Notes: a model not told the origin generated them from the letters alone. A stretch of DNA of 64,000 bases from Thuidium tamariscinum (GCA_947034885.2 OX344757.2:6076001-6140000), one strand, 5' to 3'; positions 10,413 through 24,395 are shown, counted from the first letter of the stretch. A program made the numbers and translations.

Positions 10413-13160
10413 TTCATTTTATAAAATTTTGAAGTTTGTAGAAATATAAGACAAATAGACTAATTGAGGTTAAGTAAAAGATAAAGTATAGTTAAAATTA
10501 AGTCAAATAGGCTTACGATTGTGAAAAGGACTAATCATTAAAAGAAATCTCAAGGCATTAGAAGACTGTGGGTTCACGGACTGCGGGAACGCAGTTTCTG
10601 CCCCATGAACTGAAACTGGACGTGGTCGAGACAGTGCCACGTAATTAATTAATTTTTTTTTGAAAATTTTTTTGGGCTTTTTTTTCATATTTTAGGATCC
10701 AAAAAAAATGCCGCCCTGACAGCGAGTAAATGCCGCCCTGACAGCGGCCAACAGTTAGGAAACAGCCCCGAAACGGCCCTTTGGAGGCCTTAGATTTCTT
10801 CTAATGAGGCAGCCATTTAGGAAGTTATCAGTTAGTTAAACAAATAGACTTGCGGTTGGTTAGTATTGGTAATGGCTAAGAAACAAAAGGACTAATCGAC
10901 CGCAATTTTTTTTTCTCTCTCAACGTAGCAGTGATTGCTCATCCTTATCTCATGTATTTTTGTGCACCTTAATTGAATGCAATTTTTGTCTATTAAATCT
11001 GTGTAAGCTCTTGTTGATTTCGTGATGCTAGTGATTGGCTCTATTTTTGTTTGTTCGGAAAATTAGCCAAGGATTGACATTGTTCCATTTCTTTTTTTTT
11101 GTTTTCTTTTTGGAGTTACAATCTATTAGGTAGTGAATGCTGGTTTGTAATTAATGTTTGCTATGGTACTTATTGCTTAAATGGTTTGGGACAAATCATC
11201 TTTGTAAGAGCTTGGTATAAGGTCAAGTAGACAGTAAGTAGAAATCGTTATTAAGCTAGTGATTGGCAGATTAGTTGTTTGAGTCAAATTGCTAAGGACT
11301 AGCTTTATCTTCTTGTTTCATTTCTGTCTATTAGCTAGTGAGTGATTTGTGGTTCCCTTGCAATTTAATAAGTATACAAATCAAATCGTCTGAATATAAA
11401 GCTCTTGATGGAGGATTTGTGAGCTGGGTGAAGAGCTTAGGAGTTCGGAAGCAAGCTAAGGAAATGCAGCTCTACAAGCCTATTAGACGGGAAGTTTCAA
11501 TTACCTAATTATCAATATGTGTTAATTGATTTCTTGAGTTTGATAAATTGACAAAGTATTGACAAAGTAGAGAATACTTTTGTTCTTTACAAAATGAACA
11601 TTACACATAACCACTAAATTACCAGTGATTGGTATTTAGAGTCAAGTAGTCTAAAGGAAGAAATCGGTAAGCTAATAATTGGCAGTTTGCCTTCATTTAT
11701 ATTATTGGTCTATTAGTCAATTGGCGTGAAGCTAATTGATAGAAAATTAAATAATTAAGGTCAAATAGACAAAGCTGGGATAGCAAGATTAATCTCTTCT
11801 CTTATGAATTTATAAACAAAATTTATCTTGTAAAGATGAGCAGACTGTTACATTGTGTATGTTATTAGCCAAGGATTGGCCTTATCAAAATTCAATTTAA
11901 TTATCAATGAGTGGTATTATATATTTATTTATATTAAAGTCTATTAGCCATCCAATAACTAATGGTGATCTTGAGATGGAAATATAATTTTGTTATTAGC
12001 ATTATCTAAAACAATTGGTTTGAGGTGATTTAGTAATCTCTTAGTCTAGGGTTTGGCTATGGTATCTAAGTTGTGAGCTCCAGTAGTTTGATAAAGATTG
12101 AGATAATTCATGGATAAATTTTGATTAAATTATTTTTGTATGTCCAATGAAACCTTAATAATTGGTTGATGAAATATATTGTCTATTAATCTCAGCAAAG
12201 GTATGAGTCAATGAAAATTGATGTTGTAAAGATCATTGGAAGGCAAATCAATCAATACTAAACCAAGCATAAAATTATAATTTTGAATTGTTTTTAAGAT
12301 GTCAATTAGCTCCTGATTACAAAGATAATTTTATTAGAGCAACTTGGGAATAATTCATTAAGTTTGATAGTTAATTGATTGGTTATAAAATTGAAGGTAT
12401 TCAAACTGTCTGGCATATGAAATTACTATAGAGAAGATCAAATTGGCATGAATTACTAAGTTGTTGGTTGTAGGAAAAATAGGGAACAAAATCTCTAATA
12501 TTACTAATGTAATCTTTGCACATGTTTGTTGAGTTCTTGTGTAGGAACTAGACAAATTGATAATGTGTAGTAAATGTTAAAATCAGTTAACTTGTTAAAA
12601 TAGAAAGACTATTTGACCAATGAGTAAAATTGTGCAATTGTAAATGTTTGTGTTATCTTTAAACCAATCAACTTAATGTGTGAATTGTAGGATGAGAAAT
12701 GATATGACCATTTGATTTAAATATAATTTAAGAATAATAATCTTTTGTTATTGTATAATTTTGCATGTTGGACCAATTGACCAAATATCAAATTGAAGAA
12801 GTAATTAAGGAAATTGCAATGATCAGTATTTACACACCTATATCTATAAATATTGTGGGTTTGATTAAGTCAGTAGAACAGGATTCAAGAGTATTTGACA
12901 TTCTCAGGACTATTTGACACTGGAATTCTAGTTTAAGATTGGAACAATAGATCATGTGTTAGTTTACATGGGTAATGGACAAAAATTAAGATGGGTTAGG
13001 ACAAGAAATACCTATAAAAAACTAAATCTTTTAATTTTTAATCTTTTGTTTTCATAAATGAGTGATAATCCTATATAAAAGTGACTTTAGATACAAAATG
13101 ATAAACTAATTGATTTTTTTCAAACAAAAGAACCACCACTAGGAGATTCCTTGGGTTTGT
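10413..13160. other. Left-arm-only insertion, no gene
   Basis: The right arm is continuous where these 2.75 kb lie (near 58,665). Apart from the MITE at 10,535-10,807 the segment is AT-rich. It contains many diverged short phrases such as 'attagccaaggattgg', 'gctagtgattggc' and 'aattgattggtt', which suggest an old degenerated repeat. No reading frame of note and no terminal repeats were found. Confidence 0.5.
10535..10807 (+). mobile_element. MITE family 'M' (TCATTARAAGAAATCT ends)
   Basis: The ends are TCATTAAAAGAAATCTCAAGGC and, as complement, TCATTAGAAGAAATCTAAGGC. The interior holds a GC-rich part with a duplicated phrase 'tgccgccctgacagcg' and the 19-base core GTGGTCGAGACAGTGCCAC at 10,622-10,640. 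A relative lies at 56,686-56,983. The element is about 273 bp and non-coding. Confidence 0.6.
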
Positions 13161-14021
13161 TTTATGAACAATTCCTTACTACAAACACTTATCTTACATA
13201 GGTTGGAAGACCTCCTTCCACCTTGTGAGGTTGTAAAGAGCTTCTCTCCCTCCTTGGAAATATAATTCAAGGTGAAAGTTCACTTGCATCTTGATTTTTT
13301 TGATAAAAAATAGTTTGGTTAACTTATTGTATATGTAATGCTTTTAAGCATTCCATTTGCTTCAAAAAATAAATAAATGAAGCCCAAGAATTCAATTCAT
13401 TCAAGGGCCAATTGGAGATTAGTACCTTGTAGTTGGGATAAGAAAAGATAGTCAATGTCCATATAGAGTTGTAGCAAGGACACTTCATTTGGCCATCTCC
13501 CCTTTAAGTTCGGTATTGACTAGTTAGTTCATTTGCCTTAGCATGCTTGATGTGGGGCATTACCATAGCCATGATACACTAGATCAATGTATTTGTGCCT
13601 CCTGAAGTAGAGGTGTAGGAATGCTTTTAAATTTCTTATTTTCACACAAAATCCTAAGTATGAAAATTGGTACTTTTGTCATGCAAGGAAGATTTTCTCT
13701 CATCCACCAAACACTTAGCATCTCTTGCATCTTTGAAGGGTTAAAGGTTTGTCAAAGTCCATATATAAGTTATGACAATGTAATTGGTTTCCAAAATTCA
13801 AATTATATGTAAAAGTATGACAATATGTGCACTATTGATTGAGAAATCAACAAGAAGAATAAGAATAACTATTTCATTTTGTTTCAAAATTGAGCCCTCC
13901 AGCACGAGTTTCCTCCTTGAAGTCCTCAACTCGTTAGTGATTTGTGCCTTTTATTGGTAAATTGGCCTTCACATTCACCAGGATCACGAGAATTTTTGTG
14001 GACTTCTCAAAAGTCGATTGG

Positions 14022-14220
14022 CCGGGGTGAACTGATCCCCTCACTTTGGGTGAACTAGCCCAGTTGCTCGGCCACTCCAAGTAATTTCAGGTGCAAGTAA
14101 AGCAAAAAGTCCTCTATTTTCTGCTTATGTAATTTTCCTTGGACGCACTTCCTAGTTAAATAGGGCCTCTGATTGCAAATATGAATTTAGAAATTGCAAG
14201 AATTTTTATTTGCAAACAAT
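14022..14220 (+). mobile_element. MITE family 'C', partial copy
   Basis: It begins GGCCGGGGTGAACTGATCCC followed by CTCACTTTGGGTGAACTAG, then 'gctcggccactccaagtaat' and 'aagcaaaaagtcctctat'. The same order is found at 17,501-17,721 and, more diverged, at 57,538-57,775. The right terminus is missing here. Confidence 0.5.
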
Positions 14221-16741
14221 ATGTGTGGGACCTCAAGAATCACTCACAAAATCACATATAAAAAAAGTTGGATCTATGATTAAAAAAAATTAATTTAGTA
14301 ATATTTTTTATCTTTAAAATTGTAAAAATAACTATATACTTGCAACAATGTAGATTGTTTGTAATGAATACTTAATATCTAAACCTTTTTGGAGACATGG
14401 AACCTCTCCAACATCTTCTTGTTGGTAGGTAGCAATTGAAGTGTTGTATAGGAGAAGGTTCAATTGTTTATCCTTAAAGGATGCAATGCCACAAGACCAA
14501 GGTAGCCATTAAAATACTCCAATCAATGGACCTACAAGTGCATTCTTTGTTTTTACAAGAAACAATGAAGTCATCTATCAAATACATTTGGTCCTTAGCA
14601 TCCTTCAAGAATTAGGAAAAATTATACATCTATCTTCAATCAAAATATTTTTGACAAAAAAGAGACATAGAACATGTGGTTTAATGCTCCAATGGCTTCC
14701 TACTAAAATGCAAATGCGACTAGTGAATGTAAATGGTCCCACCTTAGTTCCATAATCATATTGAAGAAGTATTTAAATTTTCAAGAATGCAAGAATGCAA
14801 GGATCACATTGAAAAAAGAACAAAGATTGCAATAGAACTTAGGGCTATATTTAAGGTATTTTGGATTTGTTTATGGTACTTTGCTTTAAAAGTGCTCATA
14901 TTCTAAAAGCAATCATGGCACAATAGTGCAATCATAGTTGCAATAGTGCAAAAACTTTGGCACCTTTGGTAGCATACTTAATATCTACTAATATTTATGG
15001 TTATTGGAATTGATATGACAAAATTTGAGACTTGAAAATATTTGAAAGAGATTTCACATCATTGTTGATGAATAAAAAATACATAAAAACTTTCTTCAAC
15101 TCATTGAAGAAACCATCGATCAATATCAAGATTTAAGTATGCTAATGACTAAATTGTTGAATTTGTGGACTTTTCAATATAATTTTGATAAAAATGATTA
15201 AATATCATCATAAATTGATGATAATTTTTGTTTTTTTGTGTGCAAAAATTTGGACTCACATTTAGTTCTTGGCATCCATACTTACATTAATTTATGTATT
15301 ATGTTGATCATATATCTTGTATTTTTTCTAGACAATTAACTTTGTTATTAGTTATTCATTTGACTCATATATTATATTTGAAATTTAAATCAGCTATTTG
15401 AGAGATTTTGTAAAATATTGTAAAAACTAAAAGCAATTGATTCGTCATAGATACACTTGAAGGTTTTTCAAGTTGATATAGAATTTAAAGAAATTTTGGA
15501 AAAAATTAACTTGATCAAATTCAATCATGTTGAAAAAAGATCTATACAATATTGTAAGACATAATGTACATTATCTCTAGATATGATCTACTAAAAAAAT
15601 TGAATTTGGAATAAATGGGATGTTTTACTAAGATTGAGAATTTGTGTTTAATCCCTGGAGGACTAAAAAGCCAACTTAGGATTTTGCTAAGAACTTAAGT
15701 AATTTCTATTGCTCTAATGATTTTACAATTTTAAATGTTTGTAATTTTGCATGAGATTTTAAAAATGGGTACTAATCATCCTAATCTACATGTAAAGAAG
15801 TTTTTTACACCTTTTTGATATTGCAAAAGTTTTTTTGATTTAATTGTCAAAGCAAGGGTCTAAAATATAATCTAAAATTATATAGATTAATTCTATTTGG
15901 TTGTAAAAGATTGATGTTTATACAAAACCTTTTAACCATTCAATTCCAAATTGTGAGATGAAAGTTCTTAGGAGTGTATTTTGAAAGTCATATTTTTTTA
16001 ATTAAAATTTTCAAAATTTCATATAAAATATAAAATATAAAATATTTATTAGTTACAAAAATCATTCTCACCATTGGAGTTGGTAATTCTCAGTTTTTGT
16101 AAAAATGAGTAGTTTAGTTCTTTCTTTCATCAAGTACTAGTTTTGTACACAAATATGATTTCTTTATTTGGTTAAATTATTTTTCAAATATTCTCAATCC
16201 ATTTTCCTATATATTTTCTAAAATATACAAGCTGTAGGAGATATGTTTTTTTTCCTTGAAATGTTGAAAGACAAAACTTTATAGAACTTTTTGAAGGGAT
16301 AGAAAAGCCAACATTTTGAACTTGCAATCTATGGGGATGTTCACACAAATATTTAGGAAGGATGTACTTGAATAAACTAACTAAAGGATCATATCATTAA
16401 ATTTGCTAAGAAAATAACTATAGAAGAAGATTTTAGCCTTGCTTTGGATATGAGTATTTTGAAGTACTTTTGGGTCATTGAAACATTGAAGAACTTTATA
16501 ATTTTGGGTTATTTGGAGTCTCTGATTTCAAATATGAATTCAGAATTTGCAAAAAAAATTATTTGCAAATCCCTGCATTTTCCCCTGAGGTAAATGCTGG
16601 GCCCACCTTTGAAGGCAGGAGCCACGGTTACAAGAGCATCAGTAACAGCACAGGTTTGTTGGCCAAAGCCGGGATCCTACGACCGACATCCGTCTTCAAG
16701 CTTCAGACTCTTCTCATCAGTACCGGTAGTCAATTCCGGTG

Positions 16742-17341
16742 TTCTTCGAAGAATTTCTGCACCTTCGCAGACCCTCACGATCGACAATTTTCTTCGAAGG
16801 ATTTCTGCACATTCGCAGACCCTCACGATCGACAATTTTCTTCGAAGGATTTCTGCACATTCGCAGACCCTCACGATCGACAATTTTCTTCGAAGAATTC
16901 CTGCACCTTCGCAGACCCTCACGATCGACAATTTTCTTCGAAGAATTCTGCATCTTCGCAGACCCTCACGATCGAAAATTTTCTTCGAAAATTTCTGCTC
17001 GACAATTTTCTTCGAAAAAATTTTGCACCTTCGCAGACCCTCACGATCGACAATTTTCTTCGAAGGATTTCTGCACCTTCGCAGACCCTCACGATCGACA
17101 ATTTTCTTCGAAGGATTTCTGCACCTTCGCAGACCCTCACGATCGACAACTTTCTTCGAAGGATTTCTGCACCTTCGCAAACTCACGATCGACAATTTTC
17201 TTCGAAGAATTTCTGCACCTTCGCAGACCCTCATGATCGACAATGTTCTTCGAAGAATTTCTGCACTTTCGCAGACCCTCACGATCGACAATGTTCTTCG
17301 AAGAATTTCTGCACTTTCGCAGACCCTCACGATCGACAATT
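16742..17341. repeat. 48-bp minisatellite, 13 units
   Basis: Unit starts at 16,742, 16,790, 16,838, 16,886, 16,934, 16,981, 17,008, 17,056, 17,104, 17,152, 17,198, 17,246 and 17,294 give a period of 48 bp, with one 27-bp partial unit and two slightly short units. Each unit contains TTCTTCGAAG, TTCGCAGACCCTCACGATCG and ACAATTTT. Because 48 is divisible by 3 and the unit lacks stops in several frames, long reading frames appear on both strands. They are a by-product of the period, and none resembles a known protein. The array is GC-richer than its surroundings. Confidence 0.9.
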
Positions 17342-17500
17342 TGGTCGCCTTCTAAGTTAATCTGCAACGCGCTTAAGGTAATTGAATTTGCTGATGGTTG
17401 CAATCAGTCATCTTCCTAATTCAATGCACGCTCTCTCTTCCACCCTTGGCCGTGCTTCTGCTGGTGCAATTTCGGGGGATTCAGGGTCTTCAGCGCATTG
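17342..17500. other. GC-richer non-repeat segment after the minisatellite
   Basis: This stretch ('aatgcacgctctctcttcc', 'ggccgtgcttctgctggtgc') and 16,621-16,741 before the array differ in composition from the surrounding MITE DNA. They could be host sequence carried along by an element. No homology is recognised. Confidence 0.3.
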
Positions 17501-17930
17501 GATCCCCTCACTCTGGGTGAACTGGCCCCCTCGCTCGGCCACTCCAAGTAATTTCAGAGGCAAGTAAAGCAAAAAGCCCTCTATTTTCTGCTTATGTAAT
17601 TCTCCTTGGACACACTTCCTAGCCTCTGATCGCAAATATGAATTCAGAATTTGCAAAAAAAATTATTTGCAAAAAATAAAAATTCCAGCGTTTTCGCAAG
17701 AGGGGATCAGTTCACCCCGGCCACTTGGGAAAACGCTGGAATTTTTTTTTTTTTAAATTTTAAATTTGTCGGTATTTGCAATCAGAGGCCCAAATTCAGT
17801 ACTGTAGGTGGAGTGTACATGGCAAATCAGTACGAAAGCAGAAAATAGGGGACTTTTTTGTTTTACTTGCACCCCTGAAATTGAGGCGGAGTGAGGGGGC
17901 CAGTTCACCTTGACCATTGGATTCACCTTG
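17501..17930. mobile_element. Two MITE 'C' copies back to back
   Basis: 17,501-17,721 runs forward from GATCCCCTCACTCTGGGTG to the inverted terminus AGGGGATCAGTTCACCCCGG. 17,722-17,930 repeats the family in reverse ('gaaaataggggactttttt', 'gtgagggggccagttcacc'). Neither has an obvious target duplication. Confidence 0.5.
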
Positions 17931-18000
17931 ACCATTGGATTCACGTGAGCTTTATTCCAAATTTCCAAGTCCGGTACAGTAGTAAGGTAAGAGGTTCAGA

Positions 18001-18760
18001 AACCGCCCATCTAAGGGCTGGTTCCCCCTTTTCACATATTTCCTTGGACTAGAATATTCTTAACTCATTTTTTAGTCAAGGAGAAATAGATGAGGATTCT
18101 AACACAAGTTGTTTCATAATTTTTGAAGCATTATTGAATTAGTTATGAATTTTCAAACATAGTCTGGCATAGGGCCCATAGTGGTGATCAGTAGGCCTTG
18201 CAAACTCATACATGCACAGTTTGAAAAAAAATCTGGCTTGGTTCAAAAACTAGCAGTGCAACATGTCAACAGTGATATAATTTGTTTCTAAATGAGTCCC
18301 TTTCAAAAACTGAAATGGATGGTTGATTAAATCATTCTTTTAAAAAAAATTTATCACTTGAGAGAAGGTAGTTCAACAATCAATCCTTATTTTGAATATA
18401 ATCAGGAGACACCTATCCACATAGTTGAGAATGAACCCAATGGGACTCTGAAACCATCCATTCAATTAGTGAAAACAAAGTCTTAGCATGCTTCAATGTA
18501 GGGGTAGATGGCTCTAAAAGTGACACTTTAAGGCTGATCCGTCTTTTTCATACGTTTGCATGAACAGGAATATTTTTAGCTCATTTTTCAGAGAAAGATA
18601 AATGGATGCTGAATGTAACATAGGTGGTTTCATATTTTTTGAATCATTTTTGAATTAGTTATGAATTTTCAAAGATTTTTGTAGTAGGTACCTATTTGTG
18701 ACCATAGGTGTCTAATAATTTGTCCCCCTGCAACTACTAAAACGATTTTTGAACTATGGA
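18001..18760 (-). repeat. Repeat 'J', two reversed copies
   Basis: 18,001-18,375 matches the 6,955-7,345 copy in reverse ('ctaagggctggttcccc', 'cataatttttgaagcatta', 'agtaggccttgcaaactc'). 18,540-18,760 is a more diverged partial copy. Both lie in left-arm DNA without a right-arm counterpart. The rest, to about 18,990, is non-coding and unrecognised. Confidence 0.5.
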
Positions 18761-19214
18761 GGAAATGATTGGTTCTCAGAATAAAATAAAATAAATTTTC
18801 TTAATTCATTCAATAGCGACAGTGGTACATTTAAAGATCAGTTCCCATCCATTTTACAACCACCTATGGGGCGGTTGCAAGGAGAGGGGCGCTTTTAGAG
18901 CCATCTACCATAATCCACAATTCATTTTCTCACATCCATTTCAGAGGCTCCTAGTAGACATGTGCAAAAGTCTGAGCAGTTTATGAGCCCTCTCCTATAC
19001 CTACCGTAAAAGCCTTGAAACAAGGATTCTAGAACATCCTCCCTTTGCAAACAGACTGGCACCACGAATAAGGAGAGAGAATATTTTTATTCTCTCATTT
19101 TTTATTTTTTCTTCAACTTTTTCTTCATTTGTTCTTCATTTCTGAAAAAGTGTCCAATTGCTTGCAACTGGGTGACCCAATACACAGTCCAGTCAAACCT
19201 CTATATTTCTTATG

Positions 19215-19483
19215 CAGCACAACTAAATCCTCCATTTGAAGTGGGCCCAAAACAATGGATTTACCTTGGGGAAACACAAGAATTTCTTATTTGCCACACA
19301 TGAAAAAAATTTGTAAACTTTGAGTTCATATTTGCAATTACAGACTTCAATTTTGTTGGGTGAGTCTTAAAACATGCCCTAAACATGGCACAAAATAGGG
19401 GACCTTTTTTACTTTTACCTTAGAAAACCCAAAAGTTATCTTATATATTGAGCCCACTTCAAGTAGACGATTTAGCATTGTAC
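19215..19483 (+). mobile_element. MITE family 'G', shared with the right arm
   Basis: It is bounded by 'ctaaatcctccatttgaagt' and 'acttcaagtagacgatttag', an imperfect inverted terminus. It corresponds to 57,105-57,363 in the other arm and was therefore present before the duplication. Confidence 0.5.
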
Positions 19484-19554
19484 ATTTTTTACAAGTCTAG
19501 AGAGCCCAATTGTGGGTGCATTCTACCTTTTAGTGTATAGGGTAGTGGACACTT

Positions 19555-20245
19555 GACCTTTAGGAGGTAGTTTTTTGCTCATAACTTTTGCATATTTTTT
19601 TCATTTGACTTGAAACTTGAAATGAAGGTGCCTAAAAAAATCTTACATTTTGTGTAATTTTTTCAATTTTTTCAAAATTAATTTACTATTTTAAAACTGC
19701 CCCCGATTGGGTGTCTACTTTGGCCATTTTGGGGGGTTTTAGTCCTATTTTTGACCCAAAAATGAAAATTTTGAGCTGAAAATTGACAGTTAAGGACCTC
19801 ACCTAAAGTTACACAATACCATGAAGAGATTTTTTGAAAATAATATATTGTTCAACCTCCACATGTCGTCAAAGTGGCTGACTTTGCTCAAGTGTAGAGA
19901 ATAGAATTAATTTTTTCCAAAGATGAAATTTGTTGGAAAAGAAAGACCTTTACTTGGAGAAAAAATGGATTCTTTCATTTTCATTTTTTGAATTTTTTTA
20001 CTATTTTTACCAAATTAGTGAAAAAAGAGCTATTTTCATTGAATTTTCCATTGCCTATAACATTTAGAGAAATTTTTTCTTAGGTCTGAATTTCAAGAGA
20101 CATGATATTCTCATTGCTCTTCAAATTATCCATATTTTTTTCAATTTAAAAAAAATTTATTTCAAAGGGTCACAGGACTCACAGGACTCATTGATTTTGA
20201 GCCATTTTGAGCCAAAACCGGTAAGTGTTTCTTGCCACAACCCCT
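19555..20245 (+). mobile_element. MITE family 'T', left arm only
   Basis: The right end reads AAGTGTTTCTTGCCACAACC, a variant of the family end AAGTGTTTCTTGCAATCACC. The interior shares 'ttgctcataacttttgcat' and 'ctgcccccgattgggtgtct' with the complete element at 46,057-47,110. The matching right-arm position (near 57,030) is uninterrupted. The left end is eroded. Confidence 0.5.
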
Positions 20246-22640
20246 CAAATTAGTAGCTGTAATGGAAATTGCAAAGGGACTAGTATTGTGAGGAAACTTG
20301 GCAAGAAGAATCATAGTGTGCTCAATTTGATAACAAACTTGCAATTCATTTAGTATGGTTTAGTACTTTGGAGATAGCTAAGAGAATTTCATTACTCCAT
20401 GTGATTTGGTGAACAAAGAAAATGTCAAACTTCTTATTCCTTGCAAGTGTACATGGCCCAATTGTGGGTTATTTTTGTATGCTTATTTGACATTAAATGT
20501 GGATGAATTGATGTCCACATTAGTATACACAAATGTTTATGCTAGAATGGATTGGATCTAATGACATATGGCATTTTCATTTTGGATTATATTTGTACCT
20601 CCTACATGTCTAAGAAGCTTTAGTATGGTCATGTATTCTACTTTATTTGTCATATTTGAGTTTGATAAAGTTCAAAGGATAACCTTGTAAAGATGACTTG
20701 GAATTTGTGGAAATAATCCTTTTTGATACAATGTAAATCATCTACTTCAAAAACAAAAATAAAAAATAATTCGTGGATATCAAACTATTGTACAAGACCT
20801 CCCTTTTTTGCACAAAATTCTAAGGATGAATATATGCACTTTTGTCTTACATAGAAGGATTCTCTTTCATCTATTGGACCTTTTTAGTTTGAAGTACCTA
20901 AATAGAATTAAAATGTAATATACAAATTCATAAATTGTTGACAAGCTAGTACTTTTAGAAAAACTAGAAGATTGGTATTTAAAGCCATATTTGTGAGAAT
21001 GAGACAATTGGCAATCTCATATTATCCTTGATTCTATATTTAGATGATAATAAGTGTTTGATATTGAGAATATTTGGTATATTGAGAGATTAATATATAA
21101 TAGAACATTCATAAACCTTTGATTCTTTAAATGTAGATTTGTTCATAAATTTTTAATTGGTTAGAATGGAGGTCTCCAATAATAATACGAAAGTCTCAAA
21201 ATGTGCATTTTGTCTCAATTTCATAAATATGGTCATTTTGGCCAATTTTTAACATACAAGCAAATTGTGAAGGATCTAGTACTATAATGAACCCAACAGA
21301 ATCGTATTGAATGTTCCCAATTTCATAACAAACTCGCAAATCACCTACGGTTTAGTACTTCGAGAAAAACTATAAGAATTAGAATCTTCTATAAAAGTCT
21401 CTTCAATTTGCAACAAGGGTGTCATAGGAAGGCCTTATTAAGAATAGTTAAATGCACACACACACTTACACCAAACTCCATCACATCCTAGTTTTCTTAC
21501 TTTACAAATTTTTGCCCTATGCTATTTTTCAAATTCACAACTCTTGTATTATATGTAGAGATCATTGGCAATAAATTGGCTTAGCAAACAACTTGTATTA
21601 AAATTATATCAAATTAGAAAGACCAAAAAGTTAGATGGAGACCAAATTAAAGAAAATTAAATGTAGAATATTCTAAATTGCATACACTTCCAAAAGAACT
21701 TGCAATATATATAAAGAACTGGAACACCTATGCATAGTTTTCAAAAATTCATACAAAAAGTTCCCTCCAATTCAAATCCAATTTTTATTGAGTAGTTTGT
21801 CCCATATAATATGAAAAAAAAATCTATATAATTAAATTTTTAATGCTATTTTTGTCCTCAAAGAATATTCATTTGATGTATACAATTACATTTTTGGATT
21901 CTATGTTGAAACGGCTACAAGAATTTCCTACACTAAAGCAAACTATATTCCTTGAGATTGGACTAAAATGTATTAACCCTTAAAGGACGGACCTATAACC
22001 AATGGCTTTAGGCTTCATTGACCATCACTAAGTTTCTTGTGATTTTGGAACTAGATATATATTAAACAAAATTTAATTTCAGAGATGGAATTACATGTCT
22101 TCTCTCCCTCACAAAAAATTTAGATTTTTTTAGAGGAAAATTGATTTTCCTTGATAGTTTTTGAAGGAAAAATGAAGTAAAAATCACATCAAAATATCAA
22201 ATAGAAAATTATTCCAAAAATCCTGAAATATTTACCATGTGTGGACATTATAGTCATAGTGACAAACATTATGGTATAAACTCAATTTCCGTGTCCTTCT
22301 ATAATTAGAATAAAATGGACATTGAAAATACATCCAAAGTTCAAATTGCAATAAAATATTCAATATTATGAATTTTTCAAAAATTCTAATTGGATTAAAA
22401 GTTAGAGTATATGGCCTCCATTTTGTTAGTTGAGTTCAAATTGAGAAAAGGTCATTTTCAAGGAGAAATTTCAGATTTAAAGCAAAAAGCAAAATACATT
22501 GAAATAGCAAATTTTTCCATCCATTTTTAAAAAACTGACTTCTTATTCATGTGAAGACAAATACTAGCAAGAGTACAAACTTAATTAGGTACTCTTCATA
22601 ACCGTTTATGAAAGGTCAACAAGCAAAAAATGGATGAAAA
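20246..22640. other. Non-coding arm DNA
   Basis: AT-rich sequence that aligns in reverse with about 54,390-57,010. No gene, repeat with intact ends or promoter is recognised. The conservation between the arms extends over it at roughly 80% by eye, without reading-frame bias. Confidence 0.5.
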
Positions 22641-24395
22641 AAACTTTCCATTTTAGGTTGTTGCAAGAGACACTTATCATTTTAGGCTCAAGATGACCTA
22701 TTTTGTGAGTCTTGTGACTTTTGGAATAAATTTTTTTTAAATGAAATAAAATATGGATAATTTGAAAAGTAATGAGAATATTCTGTCTCTTATTTGGCCA
22801 CATATAAAATTTGGCAACATAGTGATTTTGGGTAGGTATATGTGAATGGATATTTTCATATTTTGGGCCCAAATTTTAATAGAAGGTGGGGATGATGAAT
22901 ATCTTCGATGTGTACTAAAAATCAAGACATTTGGAAATATGAGTCAAAAGTTATGGCCTAATATGCTACTTCTTTCCACTTCTTATTTTTTTCCTATATG
23001 TTGTACAATCCTAAACAACTTGAAATTTTTAAGGGAAGTATCCTACTTGGCCTCAAGAATGAATCCAAAGAGGCACAAATGTTTTGGACCATTTTCATAT
23101 GATTTTTGCCTTTTGAAGTACAGTTGCCCAATTTTCCACAAGGTGAAATTTTTTTGAGCATTCGAATGTAAATATCTTGCAATCTTTACGATGAAAAATT
23201 CTGAAATTTTTTGCACATGTTTTCAAACTAATTGACTACAAAATCTTATGGTTACGAATCTCAAAAATTGTTTTCAAGAAAAAATTGATATTGATACTAA
23301 AAATGGCAATTTTTGACTAGTTTTGGTGAAGACATTGTCAAGGAATTTAAGGAGTCAAAAGTAAGACCTAAAAAAGTTTAAGTCTAAAAGTTATACACAA
23401 AAAAAGTACAATGGAAAATACAATGAAAATAGACACTTTGATGTTGGATTCTTTTTAATAGTAAAAAAGGGTGAATGCAAGAAACATCGTTCATTTTCCA
23501 TAGCATTTTGGAAATGGACGTTTTTTTCCTTTGGGAGTATTATTTAATTAGAAAATAAAATTAAAAATAATACAAAAAATATGTACAATGTATACACCTT
23601 AAAGAAAAAGGTACCCTATGAAGGAAAAACTTAGGAAAATTCTCTAAGTAGAAGAACTAGAAAAGTGGGAAATCTCATGAAAATGGGCGTATTTACATTT
23701 TAATTTGTAAAAAATAGGAAAATTTATTCTTCTTAAATTGAAAAATTGAAAATTTGGGAAGAGTTAATGGTGATGAAATTTCACCAAAAAATTAATCTCA
23801 ACTCCATTATCAATGGTCAAAAATTGTGTGCAATGGAAGTGTTGTTTGCATACATGTGGAGGACATAAAATAATGTATCTTTAGATTTTCTTTAGTAGGA
23901 ATATGCTTTTCTACCATGAAAATGCAATATGAAAATTTCAACTTTAGATCATTAAATTTGGGGACTCCTAACGTAGTAAAAATCCCTAAACCTCAGGTTG
24001 TGACAAATTAACAAAAATGACTTTTAAATATAAAATGATTTTTTTTTAATTTCTAAAAAATAAATTATGTGAAAATCATCAATTTAGAGAGTTCCAATAA
24101 TTATTTCATGTTTTCAAATCTCTTAATTTAAAAATTATAGAAGAAAAGAACAATGTCACTTCAACTGTGACGGGAAATAGTTTGACCGGTGTTTCTTGCA
24201 ATCACCTTTGTGTTATTTGTTGCGTTTTTGGTTTTTTCTCAATTTAGTACTATGAGTACTATAAATATTGTAAGTATTATATGGGGTTCAGAAGAAGAAA
24301 TGTGGACCGTCTATTGAAATTCAGATCTACGGTTTTGATGGAATATGGATCCAAGGTTAAGGATCATAAAGTTGCCTTAAAAACAATCTATAGTC

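Larger units (their letters stand above)
13981..17937. other. Left-arm-only insertion cluster
   Basis: The right arm passes directly from its counterpart of 13,980 to that of 17,938 (near 57,860). The cluster holds pieces of MITE family 'C' (about 14,022-14,220; 17,501-17,721; reversed at 17,722-17,930), a 'G'-like right end (16,505-16,620), the 48-bp minisatellite and a GC-richer segment. From 14,230 to 16,500 it is AT-rich and nothing was recognised. Confidence 0.55.

Noticed and set aside
16563-17403. Several long reading frames on both strands (up to 265 codons)
   Set aside because: They come from a 48-bp tandem repeat whose period is a multiple of three. The peptides are the same unit read in different phases, without homology or gene signals.
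22846-23157. 103-codon plus-strand frame
   Set aside because: It overlaps repeated DNA, including a Harbinger-like fragment, and has no homolog or gene signal.
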